A stretch of DNA of 62,286 bases from Flavobacterium sp. 245 (GCF_004362055.1 NZ_SNXB01000001.1:713162-775447), one strand, 5' to 3'; shown: positions 34,472-42,821, counted from the stretch's first letter. The notes: generated by a model from the letters alone, not told the origin. A program made the numbers and translations.

Positions 34472-36109
34472 TTACATTTTTAAAATCGTTTTGTACTCCG
34501 TCTGATTATTTAAAACGCTGACCGCTTTTTTAATTTCTGAATTGTTTTTTAAATAAAATTGATAAAGACCTTCTTGATATTGGTATCTTTTGATGAGTTC
34601 TTCCTGAATTAAATTCCTGATTTCTTTCTGATTTTTGTCCAGTAAAGTAGTTTCGCTTTTTTCTAAAGCCGCTAATAATTGCTGATATTCAGGTGCAATG
34701 GTTTCATCTATTTTTTCTGTTTTGGCTGCTGCCAAAGTATTTTTCAGCGCAATTTCGGTTTCGGTATCAAAAGTGATTTTATTGGTTTTTAAGTATTGCT
34801 TGAAACTTACGTAATCAGCATCAGTAAGAACCGGAATTTTGTCTCCTAAATTGGGGTTTTTGTAATAGTAAGTTGTAGCGTAATCAAAAATACCGTCGTT
34901 TTTTAATAAAGCACTCGTAATTGGACTCATTTTTGTTTCGTCCAGCTCAATGTCAGGCAAAACACCGCCACCGTCGTAAACCGTTCTGCCTTTTCTGGTT
35001 TTAAAAGCGTTGAAGTTTTTAGCATCTGTTTTTTGTGCTACGCCATTTTTGTCTTTGTGTGCATAATCAAGTGCCTGAATACAACGGCCAGATGGAGTGT
35101 AATAACGCGAAATCGTTACTTTAAGCTGTGTTCCGTAAGTTAAATCAACAGAACGTTGCACCAAACCTTTTCCAAAACTTCTGCTTCCAAGAATTACCGC
35201 TCGATCTAAATCCTGCAAAGCTCCAGAAACAATTTCAGATGCCGATGCACTTCTTCCATTAACTAAAATAGCAAGCGGAATTTCAGTATCAACGGGTTCT
35301 TTGGTAGTTTTGTAGGTGTTGTTGTGTTTTTCGATTCTCGATTTTGTTGTAACAATTACTTCGTTTTTTGGAACAAATAAATTACAGATGTCAATTGCTT
35401 CGTTTAATAAACCTCCTGGATTTCCTCTTAAATCTAAAACAATTTGAGTTGCTCCATCAGCTTTTAATTTTTCTAAAGCCTCTTTTACTTCTAAAGATGC
35501 CTTTCTGCTAAAATGTGCCAAAACAATATAACCTGTTTTGGCATCAATTTTCCCATAAAACGGAACCGATTTAATATCAACTTCATCCAAAACCAATTCT
35601 GTAGTATTTGTTTTTCCTTGACGAAGGTATTTAATCTGAATTTTAGTGTTTTTGGTTCCTTTTAATAATTGCGATGCATCATCTTTAAAATCAGCAATCA
35701 TTACATCACCAATCTGAATAATTTCGTCGCCCGCTTTTAGTCCGGCTTTGTCTGCAGGATAATTTTTGTAGGGCTCGCGAACAATCAAACGGTCTTTCTT
35801 GCGAGAAATCAAAGCACCAATTCCAGTGTATTCGCCAGTATTGTTGATTTTAAAATTCACAACATCCTGCTCATTAAAATAAACCGTGTAAGGATCTAGG
35901 CTTGCCAGCATGCTTTTAATGGCTTTGTCCATCAAATCACCTGGATTGGTTTCGTCTACATAATTCGTATTAACCGCTTTGAATAAAGTAGTGAAGATTT
36001 CGATTTGTTTGGCAATTTCAAAAAAATCTTCTTTGAAACTCGCTCCAACAAATAAAAGTCCAGACGCAACAGCCGGTATGATAAATTTCTTTTTGAAATA
36101 GGGATACAT
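34472..36109 (-). CDS. C-terminal processing protease, S41 family
   Basis: 545 residues. An N-terminal hydrophobic segment (~9-22) serves as signal anchor. A PDZ domain at about 85-175 (GIGALIS..., GLKAGDEIIQIGD) is followed by the peptidase fold. The Ser/Lys dyad is read as S289 in GRSASASE and K314 in SFGKGLVQ; their 25-residue spacing equals that of E. coli Tsp (S430/K455). The C-terminal ~150 residues are helical. Such enzymes trim periplasmic and outer-membrane proteins at their C-terminus. It lies between rnpA and the double-OmpA gene on the same strand; the OmpA-like protein could be a substrate or a wall anchor for it. Confidence 0.92.
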   Translation of the reverse strand: MYPYFKKKFIIPAVASGLLFVGASFKEDFFEIAKQIEIFTTLFKAVNTNYVDETNPGDLMDKAIKSMLASLDPYTVYFNEQDVVNFKINNTGEYTGIGALISRKKDRLIVREPYKNYPADKAGLKAGDEIIQIGDVMIADFKDDASQLLKGTKNTKIQIKYLRQGKTNTTELVLDEVDIKSVPFYGKIDAKTGYIVLAHFSRKASLEVKEALEKLKADGATQIVLDLRGNPGGLLNEAIDICNLFVPKNEVIVTTKSRIEKHNNTYKTTKEPVDTEIPLAILVNGRSASASEIVSGALQDLDRAVILGSRSFGKGLVQRSVDLTYGTQLKVTISRYYTPSGRCIQALDYAHKDKNGVAQKTDAKNFNAFKTRKGRTVYDGGGVLPDIELDETKMSPITSALLKNDGIFDYATTYYYKNPNLGDKIPVLTDADYVSFKQYLKTNKITFDTETEIALKNTLAAAKTEKIDETIAPEYQQLLAALEKSETTLLDKNQKEIRNLIQEELIKRYQYQEGLYQFYLKNNSEIKKAVSVLNNQTEYKTILKM

Positions 36110-36212
36110 AATTGTGAAATATCTTAAATAATAAAGTACTAAAATAAGAATAAATCATCAATTACGATTATTCGGACAGACTAATCTCTATCAAGCATTT
36201 CAAACTGATTGA

Positions 36213-36629
36213 TTATAAGGGATTCTGAGATTCTGGTTTATTTTCAGAATCCTCTGCTTTATTGACTTGCTGTAAAAATTTCTCAAACAATTGAATCGTT
36301 TTGGTGTTGATTTCCTGATACGATAATTTGTCTTTTGTTTGATAAAAAAACATGATTGAATAGGGCTGATGCAGCTGGTCTAAAAGCAAATGCTTATTTA
36401 ATCGATAGGTTTCTCGCAAAACTCTTTTGAAGTAATTTCGGTCAACGGCTTTTTTGAAATATTTCTTTGAAACCGAAACACCAAGCTTAATTTTTTCTTC
36501 TGAATTTTCTTCCGCTTGACGGTAAACCAAACGAAGCGGATATTTTGATACCGATTTTCCTTCAGAAAACAGTAATCCAATCGTTGTTTTGCTTTTTAAG
36601 CGTTCATTTTTAGGGTAAGTGAAGTTCAT
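36213..36629 (-). CDS. rnpA: Ribonuclease P protein component
   Basis: 138 residues. It contains the family core LKSKTTIGLLFSEGKSVSKYPLRLVY at the N-terminus and the basic helix with KKAVDRNYFKRVLRE (usually ..AV.RNr.KR..RE) around residues 60-75. RnpA assists the catalytic RNA in maturing tRNA 5' ends. The gene is not paired with rpmH here, as it is in many bacteria, but leads an S41 protease gene 103 nt downstream. The C-terminal tail after residue 122 is acidic and polar. A TACCTTTG promoter element lies upstream. Confidence 0.95.
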   Translation of the reverse strand: MNFTYPKNERLKSKTTIGLLFSEGKSVSKYPLRLVYRQAEENSEEKIKLGVSVSKKYFKKAVDRNYFKRVLRETYRLNKHLLLDQLHQPYSIMFFYQTKDKLSYQEINTKTIQLFEKFLQQVNKAEDSENKPESQNPL

Positions 36630-36660
36630 TTAATTCAGAAAAAATTTGCAAATTTTACGA

Positions 36661-36668
36661 CAAAGGTA
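36661..36668 (-). promoter_or_regulatory. -7 element of the rnpA promoter
   Basis: On the minus strand this reads TACCTTTG, matching TAnnTTTG, 32 nt before the rnpA ATG. No TTG is seen at the standard distance. Confidence 0.5.
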
Positions 36669-36728
36669 CAATTAAACGAGAAAAACGGTTATTGTTTTCA
36701 ATTTTTATACCGCTAAAAATTTATTTAC

Positions 36729-36736
36729 TACTTTTG
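36729..36736 (+). promoter_or_regulatory. -7 element of the plsC promoter
   Basis: TACTTTTG ends 18 nt before the ATG at 36755. It supports that start over the earlier in-frame TTG at 36692. The upstream TTG is missing at the usual spacing. Confidence 0.5.
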
Positions 36737-36754
36737 GCAATTAATTTTTCAAGC

Positions 36755-37495
36755 ATGCAAAAGATAATTTCGTACCCCATATCCGTTATTTACTATTTAT
36801 GTTTTGGACTGTGTTTGGTTGTTTTTCACCCAATACAATGGATTTGCCTGAATCTATTTGGTTATCAGGCACACAAAAAAAGTGTTGATTACTTGAATTT
36901 TTGGCTTTTAAGATGTACCAATCTTGTTGGAACCACATATAAAATCGAAGGTGTAGATACTATTCCTACTGGCGTTCCAATTATTTTTGTCTCAAATCAC
37001 CAAAGTATGTACGATATAATCGCAATGATTTGGTATTTTAGACGTTTTCATTGTAAATTTGTAAGTAAGAAAGAGTTAGGAAGCGGAATTCCAAGTGTTT
37101 CTTTCAATTTGAAACACGGCGGATCAGTGCTTATTGACCGTAAAGACCCTAAACAAGCGATTCCAGTAATCAAAGGCTTGTCTGAATATATCGAAAAAAA
37201 CACCAGAGCGGCAGTTATTTTTCCGGAAGGAACCCGCAGCAAGACTGGAAAACCTAAAGAATTTGCCCAAAGCGGTTTAAAAATCTTATGTAAATACGCG
37301 CCTTCAGCTTATGTTGTGCCGGTGAGTATCAATAATTCATGGAAAATGGTTCGCTATGGTATGTTTCCTGTTGGTTTAGGAAACCGTCTAACTTTTACAG
37401 CGCATAAAGCAATGGCAGTAAAAGATTATGATTTTGCCGAATTAATGGCTTTGACAGAAAAGGCTGTAGTAGAAGGAGTAAACGAGTATAAATAG
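36755..37495 (+). CDS. plsC: 1-acyl-sn-glycerol-3-phosphate acyltransferase
   Basis: 246 residues from the ATG at 36755. An N-terminal membrane segment (ISVIYYLCFGLCLVVF) is followed by the PlsC fold: the catalytic NHQSMYD motif (H-x4-D), GSVLIDR, and FPEGTRSKTG (~165-175), then VVPVSI. It makes phosphatidic acid by acylating the sn-2 position of lysophosphatidate at the cytoplasmic membrane. The acyl-ACP desaturase follows 52 nt downstream on the same strand, so acyl-chain desaturation and lipid assembly are probably co-expressed. Confidence 0.92.
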   Translation: MQKIISYPISVIYYLCFGLCLVVFHPIQWICLNLFGYQAHKKSVDYLNFWLLRCTNLVGTTYKIEGVDTIPTGVPIIFVSNHQSMYDIIAMIWYFRRFHCKFVSKKELGSGIPSVSFNLKHGGSVLIDRKDPKQAIPVIKGLSEYIEKNTRAAVIFPEGTRSKTGKPKEFAQSGLKILCKYAPSAYVVPVSINNSWKMVRYGMFPVGLGNRLTFTAHKAMAVKDYDFAELMALTEKAVVEGVNEYK

Positions 37496-37521
37496 ATTTT
37501 TGTTTTTAGTCCGAGCTAAAA

Positions 37522-37542
37522 CAAAAATCCCAAATCAAAAAT
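37522..37542 (+). repeat. Three-unit heptad array before the desaturase gene
   Basis: CAAAAAT, CCCAAAT and CAAAAAT follow one another without a gap and end 5 nt before the ATG at 37548. Just upstream, an inverted pair (TTTTTGTTTT around 37500 and AAAACAAAAA) gives a weak hairpin. Confidence 0.6.
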
Positions 37543-37547
37543 AAGTA

Positions 37548-38540
37548 ATGTCTATAAAAAACATTAGATTAGAAGTAATGCAGTTTTTGGAAAAAAACGT
37601 GGATAGCTTCGTTGAACAGTATTTAATTCCAGTGGAAAAAATTTGGCAGCCGTCAGATTTCTTGCCTAATTCTGAAGGAGAAAATTTCTTTGAAGAGGTT
37701 AAAGAGTTGCGTGAAATTGCTAAAGAATTACCATATGATTTCTGGGTTACGCTTGTTGGTGATACCATCACTGAGGAAGCTTTGCCTACATATGAGTCAT
37801 GGTTAATGGATGTAGAAGGCATCGATCAGATTGAAAATGGCGGAAATGGATGGTCAAAATGGATCAGACAATGGACTGGAGAAGAAAATCGCCACGGAGA
37901 TCTTTTAAATAAATACTTGTATTTGTCTGGTCGCGTGAACATGCGTGAAATCGAAATGACAACACAGCATTTGATCAACGACGGTTTTGATATTGGAACT
38001 GGAACTGACCCATACAAAAACTTTGTATATACTAGTTTTCAGGAATTAGCGACTTATGTTTCGCACAATAGAGTAGCGCAGATTGCAAAGAAATTTGGCG
38101 ATAACAAGTTGTCTAAAATGTGTAAAATGATTGCAGGTGATGAAATGCGTCATCATCATGCTTATAGCGAATTTGTAACTAGAATTTTTCAAGTTGATCC
38201 AAGCGAAATGATGCTTGCTTTTCAATACATGATGAAGCAGAAAATCGTTATGCCGGCTCATTTCTTGAGAGAATCGGGACAAAAAATAAGTTCTGCATTT
38301 GAACAATTTTCAGATTCTGCACAACGTATTGGTGTTTATACCGCTAATGATTATGTGGATATTATGCAGAAACTAATCACGAAATGGGAAATTGATAAAA
38401 TTTCGAATTTGACAGATGAAGCAGAAAAAGCGCGTGATTATTTAATGAAATTACCAGCTCGTATGGCTAGAATCTCTGAGAGAATTGTAATTCCACAAGA
38501 ATCGCATATCTTTAAATGGGTGGAACCTGCGAGACTTTAA
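37548..38540 (+). CDS. Acyl-[acyl-carrier-protein] desaturase (soluble di-iron type)
   Basis: 330 residues. The ferritin-like fold carries the two carboxylate-bridged iron motifs E-x-x-H: E113-H116 in EENRHG and E199-H202 in GDEMRHH. Further family landmarks are WVTLVGDTITEEALPTYE (~66-83) and TSFQELATYVSHNR (~162-175). It introduces a cis double bond into an acyl chain carried on ACP, in the cytoplasm, using O2 and ferredoxin-type electrons. Together with plsC upstream it serves membrane lipid synthesis. The stop is followed at once by a heptad array and then a terminator. Confidence 0.93.
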   Translation: MSIKNIRLEVMQFLEKNVDSFVEQYLIPVEKIWQPSDFLPNSEGENFFEEVKELREIAKELPYDFWVTLVGDTITEEALPTYESWLMDVEGIDQIENGGNGWSKWIRQWTGEENRHGDLLNKYLYLSGRVNMREIEMTTQHLINDGFDIGTGTDPYKNFVYTSFQELATYVSHNRVAQIAKKFGDNKLSKMCKMIAGDEMRHHHAYSEFVTRIFQVDPSEMMLAFQYMMKQKIVMPAHFLRESGQKISSAFEQFSDSAQRIGVYTANDYVDIMQKLITKWEIDKISNLTDEAEKARDYLMKLPARMARISERIVIPQESHIFKWVEPARL

Positions 38541-38568
38541 TTTTAGATTTCTGATTTTAGAGTTTAGA
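38541..38568 (+). repeat. Four-unit heptad array directly after the desaturase stop
   Basis: TTTTAGA, TTTCTGA, TTTTAGA and GTTTAGA are contiguous from the first base after TAA. Each contains TAG or TGA, so the 7-bp period gives stops in all three frames. Confidence 0.7.
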
Positions 38569-38579
38569 TTAAAATATAT

Positions 38580-38623
38580 TGTTGATTGCTGAGGTTTTTA
38601 AACTACGGCAATCAACATTTTTT
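38580..38623 (+). terminator. Terminator of the plsC-desaturase unit
   Basis: TGTTGATTGC at 38580-38589 pairs perfectly with GCAATCAACA at 38608-38617, followed by six T. Confidence 0.75.
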
Positions 38624-38642
38624 ATTTAAAAGATACTATTAA

Positions 38643-38683
38643 AAAATCTGCGTTAATCCGCCTAAATCAGCGTCATCCGCGTC
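38643..38683 (+). repeat. Degenerate ~20-bp tandem repeat before the HD gene
   Basis: Two approximate copies of AATCtGCGTtAATCCGCcTa lie 20 bp apart, with internal ~10-bp periodicity. They end about 20 nt before the ATG at 38705. The 12-mer AATCAGCGTCAT from the second copy recurs exactly at the start codon of the enoyl-CoA hydratase gene (60640-60651). Confidence 0.55.
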
Positions 38684-38704
38684 CCATTCCCAACACAAAA
38701 AACT

Positions 38705-39358
38705 ATGAATAATTCAGAATTAATAAATAAAACAATTGCCTTCGTAAAAGAAAAACTAAACGATGCCGAAGGCGGACATGATTGGTTTCATATTGAACGT
38801 GTATATAAAAACGCTCTTTTAATTGCAAATGATACCGCTTGTGATTTAGTGGTTGTGCAATTAGGGGCTTTGCTTCATGATATTGCAGACAGTAAATTTC
38901 ACAATGGTGACGAAACTATTGGGCCAAAAACAGCTCGCGTATTTTTAGAGTCAGAAGATGTTTCAGAAGAGATTATCCAACACGTAGTTAACATCATCGA
39001 AAATATCTCTTATAAAGGCGGCAATTTCGAAAAGAAGTTTTCTTCTGTTGAATTAAATGTTGTTCAGGATGCAGATCGTCTTGATGCAATTGGCGCGATT
39101 GGAGTGGCAAGAGCTTTTAATTACGGCGGATTTAAAAACAGAGCGTTATACGATCCAGAAATTGCGCCACTGACGAATATGACGAAAGAGGAATACAAGA
39201 AAAATAATGCGCCAACAATTAATCATTTCTATGAAAAGCTTTTGCTTTTAAAAGATAAAATGAACACCGTAAAAGGAAAACAAATTGCTGCCGAAAGACA
39301 TCAATTTATGGAACAGTTTCTTGCTCAGTTTTATGCAGAGTGGGAAGGGGTGAAGTAA
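38705..39358 (+). CDS. HD-domain phosphohydrolase (YedJ-like)
   Basis: 217 residues. The HD superfamily metal ligands are visible: H25/H29 in GGHDWFHIERV, H58-D59 in LLHDIADSKFH, and D122/D124 in VVQDADRLDAIGAIGVARAF. This is the arrangement of small single-domain HD hydrolases such as YedJ, thought to act on nucleotides or related phosphates; the true substrate is unknown. It is cytoplasmic and stands alone between a terminator and a convergent feo operon. Confidence 0.88.
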   Translation: MNNSELINKTIAFVKEKLNDAEGGHDWFHIERVYKNALLIANDTACDLVVVQLGALLHDIADSKFHNGDETIGPKTARVFLESEDVSEEIIQHVVNIIENISYKGGNFEKKFSSVELNVVQDADRLDAIGAIGVARAFNYGGFKNRALYDPEIAPLTNMTKEEYKKNNAPTINHFYEKLLLLKDKMNTVKGKQIAAERHQFMEQFLAQFYAEWEGVK

Positions 39359-39359
39359 A

Positions 39360-39421
39360 GTGTTCAGTGTTCAGTATTGAGTATTCAGTCACAGTTTACA
39401 GTCACAGTTTCAGTATTTTGA
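39360..39421 (+). repeat. Heptad array after the HD gene
   Basis: GTGTTCA occurs twice, followed by GTATTGA and GTATTCA, then looser 6-7-bp units (GTCACA, GTTTACA). The array begins 2 nt after the stop codon. On the minus strand most units contain TGA. Confidence 0.65.
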
Positions 39422-39433
39422 GACTTAAAATAA

Positions 39434-39461
39434 AAAAAGCTGTTCAACTGAACAGCTTTTT
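39434..39461. terminator. Bidirectional terminator between the HD gene and the feo operon
   Basis: AGCTGTTC at 39438-39445 and GAACAGCT at 39450-39457 pair around AACT. The stem is bordered by an A-run and a T-run, so it works for both convergent units. Confidence 0.88.
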
Positions 39462-39462
39462 A

Positions 39463-39502
39463 ACTTTGTATCTCTGCACCTTTGCCTCTTTGTACCTTAA
39501 AA
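39463..39502. repeat. Octad array downstream of the feo operon
   Basis: Contiguous 8-bp units of the form nCTTTGyn (ACTTTGTA, TCTCTGCA, CCTTTGCC, TCTTTGTA) end 5 nt from the stop of the Cys-rich small protein. Confidence 0.6.
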
Positions 39503-39506
39503 AAAA

Positions 39507-39629
39507 CTAACTACATCCGCAATTTCCATCACCGCAGTCTTTTTTCTTTTTAGATTTCCAGAAGAATTTTTTGATCAAAAAAGCTACGGCAAATCCTAAT
39601 ATGGCAAAGGCTATAATTTCCTGAATCAT
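39507..39629 (-). CDS. FeoB-associated Cys-rich small membrane protein
   Basis: A 40-residue protein. The N-terminal ~18 residues form one membrane helix (MIQEIIAFAILGFAVAFLI). A basic stretch KKFFWKSKKKK and a Cys-rich tail DCGDGNCGCS follow, with three Cys (32, 37, 39). The ATG lies 7 nt after the feoB stop, so it is translated with feoB. Proteins of this type are common behind feoB in Bacteroidota and are thought to help FeoB, perhaps by binding iron at the inner face of the pore; this role is inferred from position. Confidence 0.85.
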   Translation of the reverse strand: MIQEIIAFAILGFAVAFLIKKFFWKSKKKKDCGDGNCGCS

Positions 39630-39636
39630 AATATTT

Positions 39637-41736
39637 TTATTTTAATAATTGATAAGCTAATAAGGCTGTAAAATAAGCCAGGCCACTCATGAAGACCAAC
39701 TGCATTGCAGGCCATTTCCATGAATTCGTTTCTTTTTTAGTAATGGCAAGTGTACTTGCGCACTGCATAGCAAAAGCATAAAAGAGCAATAATGAAATAC
39801 CAGTGGAAAAATTAAATACTTTTTGTCCGGTATCAGGATGAATTTCTTCCTGCATTTTACTTTTTATAGTTGCTTCGTTATCACTGTCACCAACGCTGTA
39901 AATGGTAGCAAGAGTTCCCACAAAGACTTCGCGTGCTGCAAACGAGCTGATTAATGCAATTCCGATTTTCCAATCGTAGCCTAAAGGTTCGATTGCCGGT
40001 TCGATTGCTCTTCCCATTAATCCGATGTATGAATTCTCAAGTTTTTGTGAATTCACTTCGTTTTCAAATTGAACTTCTGTTAAAGCTGTCGTTGCAAATT
40101 TTTCTTTTACGATAGCTTCTGCTTCGTTAAAATCTTTTCCAGGCCCGTATGAAGCTAAAAACCATAAAATAACAGATATTGCCAAGATGATTTTACCCGC
40201 GCCAACAATAAAAGCTTTCGTTTTCTCTACAACATTAATTCCGACGTTTTTAAAAAGAGGCATTTTGTAATTCGGCATTTCGACAACAAAATAGGTTTTT
40301 GATTGAAGTTTTAAAACTTTATTCAAAATATAAGCCGATATAATTGCTGCAGCAAATCCTAAAACATACAGAAACATTAAGGTTAATCCCTGAAGATTTA
40401 AAATACCAAAAACACGAGTACTCGGAATCACTAATGAAATTATAATCGCATAAACTGGTAATCTTGCAGAACAGGTTGTAAACGGAGTTACTAAAATGGT
40501 AATCAGGCGTTCTTTCCAGTTTTCAATATTTCGAGTTGCCATAATAGCCGGAATTGCGCAGGCAGTTCCTGAAATTAAAGGAACAACACTTTTGCCCGAA
40601 AGCCCGAATTTGCGCATTATTTTATCCATTAAAAATACTACACGGCTCATATAGCCACTTTCTTCTAAAATAGAAATGAACAAGAACAAAAAGGCAATTT
40701 GGGGAATAAAGATTATAACCCCGCCAATACCCGGAATAATTCCCTGAGAAAGCAAATCGGTTAAAATACCACTTGGCAATTCTTTGGCTGTCCATGCACT
40801 TAATGATGCAAAAGTGCTGTCAATGAAATCCATAGGAATGGTTGACCAGCTGAATATCGACTGGAAAATCAAAAATAATATGGCAAAGAAAATGACATAA
40901 CCCCAAACTTTGTGCGTTAAAACGCGGTCAATTTTTGCACGAACGTCTTTTGCAATTGAAGCGTCGATTTTTAAACCTTCTTTTAGAACATCATTTATAA
41001 ATTGATAACGTTTGATTGTTTCTTTTTGCTGTAAACGCTTTAATTCAGAATGTGATTTAGTAAACGTGCTTCGGATTTCATTTCGATCCAAGTTCGAAAA
41101 ATTAACGTCCTGCGTGATGACAAGCCATAATTTATATAACAATTGGTTGGGAAACGCATGCTGCAGTTTTTTGAAATATTCTTCATCAATTACTGAAGCG
41201 TTTAAGCAAGGTTCGTGCGGAATGGTTTTATACGAAACAATTAATTCTTTTAATGCATCGATTCCTAAACCTTTACGTGAGCTTACTAATGCAATTTTAG
41301 TTTTTAGTTTTTCTTCTAAAAGCGGAATATCTAGAGAAATTCCTTTTCGTTCCATGCGATCAGACATATTGATGACTAAAATAGTTGGAATTTCAAGGTC
41401 TTTTATTTGTGTGTAAATCAGTAAGTTTCTCTTCAGATTTTCAACATCGGTTACCACTACTGCAACATCGGGATATAATTTGTCGTTTTTGTTGAGTAAA
41501 AGTTCAATAACAACGCTTTCGTCCATTGAACTGGCATTCAAGCTGTACGTTCCTGGCAAATCCAGAATATTGGCTTTAATATTGTGCGGAAGTTTGCAGA
41601 ATCCGATTTTTTTCTCAACCGTAATTCCGGGATAATTTCCAACTTGCTGATTTAAACCCGTTAATTGATTAAAAACAGAAGTTTTTCCGGTATTTGGATT
41701 TCCAATAAGGGCAACATTAATATTTTGAACACTCAT
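39637..41736 (-). CDS. feoB: Ferrous iron transport protein B
   Basis: 699 residues. The N-terminal G domain has the P-loop GNPNTGKTSVFNQLTG (12-27), switch region GITVEKK, DLPGTYSL and the NMSD variant of the NKxD guanine motif. A helical regulatory domain extends to ~260. The membrane part follows with ~8 helices, including two Gate segments (IPQIAFLFLFISILEESGYMSR and the later TCSARLPVYAI). It imports Fe(II) across the cytoplasmic membrane under GTP control. The start codon overlaps the feoA stop by one base. Confidence 0.96.
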   Translation of the reverse strand: MSVQNINVALIGNPNTGKTSVFNQLTGLNQQVGNYPGITVEKKIGFCKLPHNIKANILDLPGTYSLNASSMDESVVIELLLNKNDKLYPDVAVVVTDVENLKRNLLIYTQIKDLEIPTILVINMSDRMERKGISLDIPLLEEKLKTKIALVSSRKGLGIDALKELIVSYKTIPHEPCLNASVIDEEYFKKLQHAFPNQLLYKLWLVITQDVNFSNLDRNEIRSTFTKSHSELKRLQQKETIKRYQFINDVLKEGLKIDASIAKDVRAKIDRVLTHKVWGYVIFFAILFLIFQSIFSWSTIPMDFIDSTFASLSAWTAKELPSGILTDLLSQGIIPGIGGVIIFIPQIAFLFLFISILEESGYMSRVVFLMDKIMRKFGLSGKSVVPLISGTACAIPAIMATRNIENWKERLITILVTPFTTCSARLPVYAIIISLVIPSTRVFGILNLQGLTLMFLYVLGFAAAIISAYILNKVLKLQSKTYFVVEMPNYKMPLFKNVGINVVEKTKAFIVGAGKIILAISVILWFLASYGPGKDFNEAEAIVKEKFATTALTEVQFENEVNSQKLENSYIGLMGRAIEPAIEPLGYDWKIGIALISSFAAREVFVGTLATIYSVGDSDNEATIKSKMQEEIHPDTGQKVFNFSTGISLLLFYAFAMQCASTLAITKKETNSWKWPAMQLVFMSGLAYFTALLAYQLLK

Positions 41737-41975
41737 TACAAATTGGTTTTGATAAGTTCAACTTCAATTTCACGAGCTGTTTCAATACGAATTGCAACAT
41801 GCGAGCCGTTAATGTCAAGATATAAAGGATCTCCAAAAGGAGCAATTTGTAGTAATTCGACTTCACTGCCTGGCAAACAACCCATTTCTAATAATTTTAA
41901 AGGAATAAGATCGATATCAAAATCTTTGATAATGGCTTTTTCGCCTTTTTTCAGAGTGTGAATTGTATTTTGCAA
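41736..41975 (-). CDS. feoA: Ferrous iron transport protein A
   Basis: 79 residues, the usual size of FeoA: an SH3-like small barrel with the motif LLEMGCLPGSEVELLQIAPFGDP (~28-50). It is a cytoplasmic accessory to FeoB. It is the first gene of feoA-feoB-Cys-rich protein. The promoter is at 42002-42030 on the minus strand. Confidence 0.94.
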   Translation of the reverse strand: MQNTIHTLKKGEKAIIKDFDIDLIPLKLLEMGCLPGSEVELLQIAPFGDPLYLDINGSHVAIRIETAREIEVELIKTNL

Positions 41976-41980
41976 AGCTT

Positions 41981-42002
41981 ATTTAGATTGAATTTAGATT
42001 GC
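41981..42002 (-). promoter_or_regulatory. 11-bp tandem repeat in the feoA leader
   Basis: ATTTAGATTGA and ATTTAGATTGC (plus-strand reading) are adjacent, between the -7 element and the feoA ATG. The position just past the transcription start suits a repressor site for an iron regulator, but the sequence is not a Fur box that I recognise. Confidence 0.4.
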
Positions 42003-42030
42003 AAAAGTAGGCAATTATTCTTTATTTCAA
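42002..42030 (-). promoter_or_regulatory. Promoter of feoAB
   Basis: On the minus strand TTG (42030-42028) and TACTTTTG (42009-42002) are 18 nt apart, a full match to the Bacteroidota promoter pattern. Confidence 0.7.
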
Positions 42031-42078
42031 GGTATTTAACACTTTTGAATATGCTAAATCTTTCTAAAAATAAGGGAT

Positions 42079-42744
42079 TTACTCTTTACACAAAAAATCA
42101 ATGTCTTCTAAAAGACGTTTAATTTCTTCCTTATTGGTTCCGTCATAAAATCCACGAACACGTCTTTTTTGATCAACTAAAACAAAATTCTCTGTATGAA
42201 CCATATCGTAAAGTTGATCTGGTCTTCCAAGTTTTACTGCCAGATAGGATTTTCTGGCCATGGTGTAAATCTCTTTTTTCTCACCAGTTACTAAATTCCA
42301 TTTACTGTCAACAACACCATATTTTATGGCATATGCTTTTAAAACCGAAACGCTGTCAACCTCTGGAAAAACGGTGTGTGAAAGCAACATTACCTTCGGA
42401 TTGTTTAAAACTGCTTTTTGTACATCAACAAGATTAGTTGACATTTTTGGACAGATGGAGCCACAGGTTGTAAAAAAGAAATCGGCAACGTAAATTTTTC
42501 CTTCGTAATTTTTTTGAGTAATGGTGTCGCCATTTTGGTTTACAAAAGAAAAATCGGCAATAGTATGGTATTTGCTTTTGTATTGAATCGTACTGTCTAC
42601 CAATTCTGGATTTACATCAGAAGGGTTGTAAATGGGAAGCGTTTTTTGTGGTTTTAAAGCCGAATAAAATAAAGATATAGTGACAACCGAAAATAGAATT
42701 AAAACAATAAAAAATTTGCGGTATTTATATAAAAGCGATTTCAT
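42079..42744 (-). CDS. SCO1/SenC-family copper/redox protein
   Basis: 221 residues from the ATG at 42744; the longer frame needs a TTG. A membrane anchor (~11-30) precedes a periplasmic thioredoxin-like domain with the copper-binding C94 and C98 (TTCGSICPKMS) and a later His in DMVHTENFVLVD. SCO proteins deliver copper to, or reduce, the CuA site of cytochrome c oxidase. The gene is separated by 103 nt from the feoA promoter region. The cytochrome c and haem genes farther on fit a respiratory context. Confidence 0.9.
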   Translation of the reverse strand: MKSLLYKYRKFFIVLILFSVVTISLFYSALKPQKTLPIYNPSDVNPELVDSTIQYKSKYHTIADFSFVNQNGDTITQKNYEGKIYVADFFFTTCGSICPKMSTNLVDVQKAVLNNPKVMLLSHTVFPEVDSVSVLKAYAIKYGVVDSKWNLVTGEKKEIYTMARKSYLAVKLGRPDQLYDMVHTENFVLVDQKRRVRGFYDGTNKEEIKRLLEDIDFLCKE

Positions 42745-42821
42745 AAAAATAATTTGGCGCAAAAATACAAAAAGAGCTTTTTAAAAGCGACGGCTATAAC
42801 ACTTTTTAACAAGGTTTGAGG

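Noticed and set aside
36692..36754. Earlier TTG start for plsC
   Set aside because: It would place the start upstream of the TAnnTTTG element. The ATG at 36755 gives the usual N-terminus.
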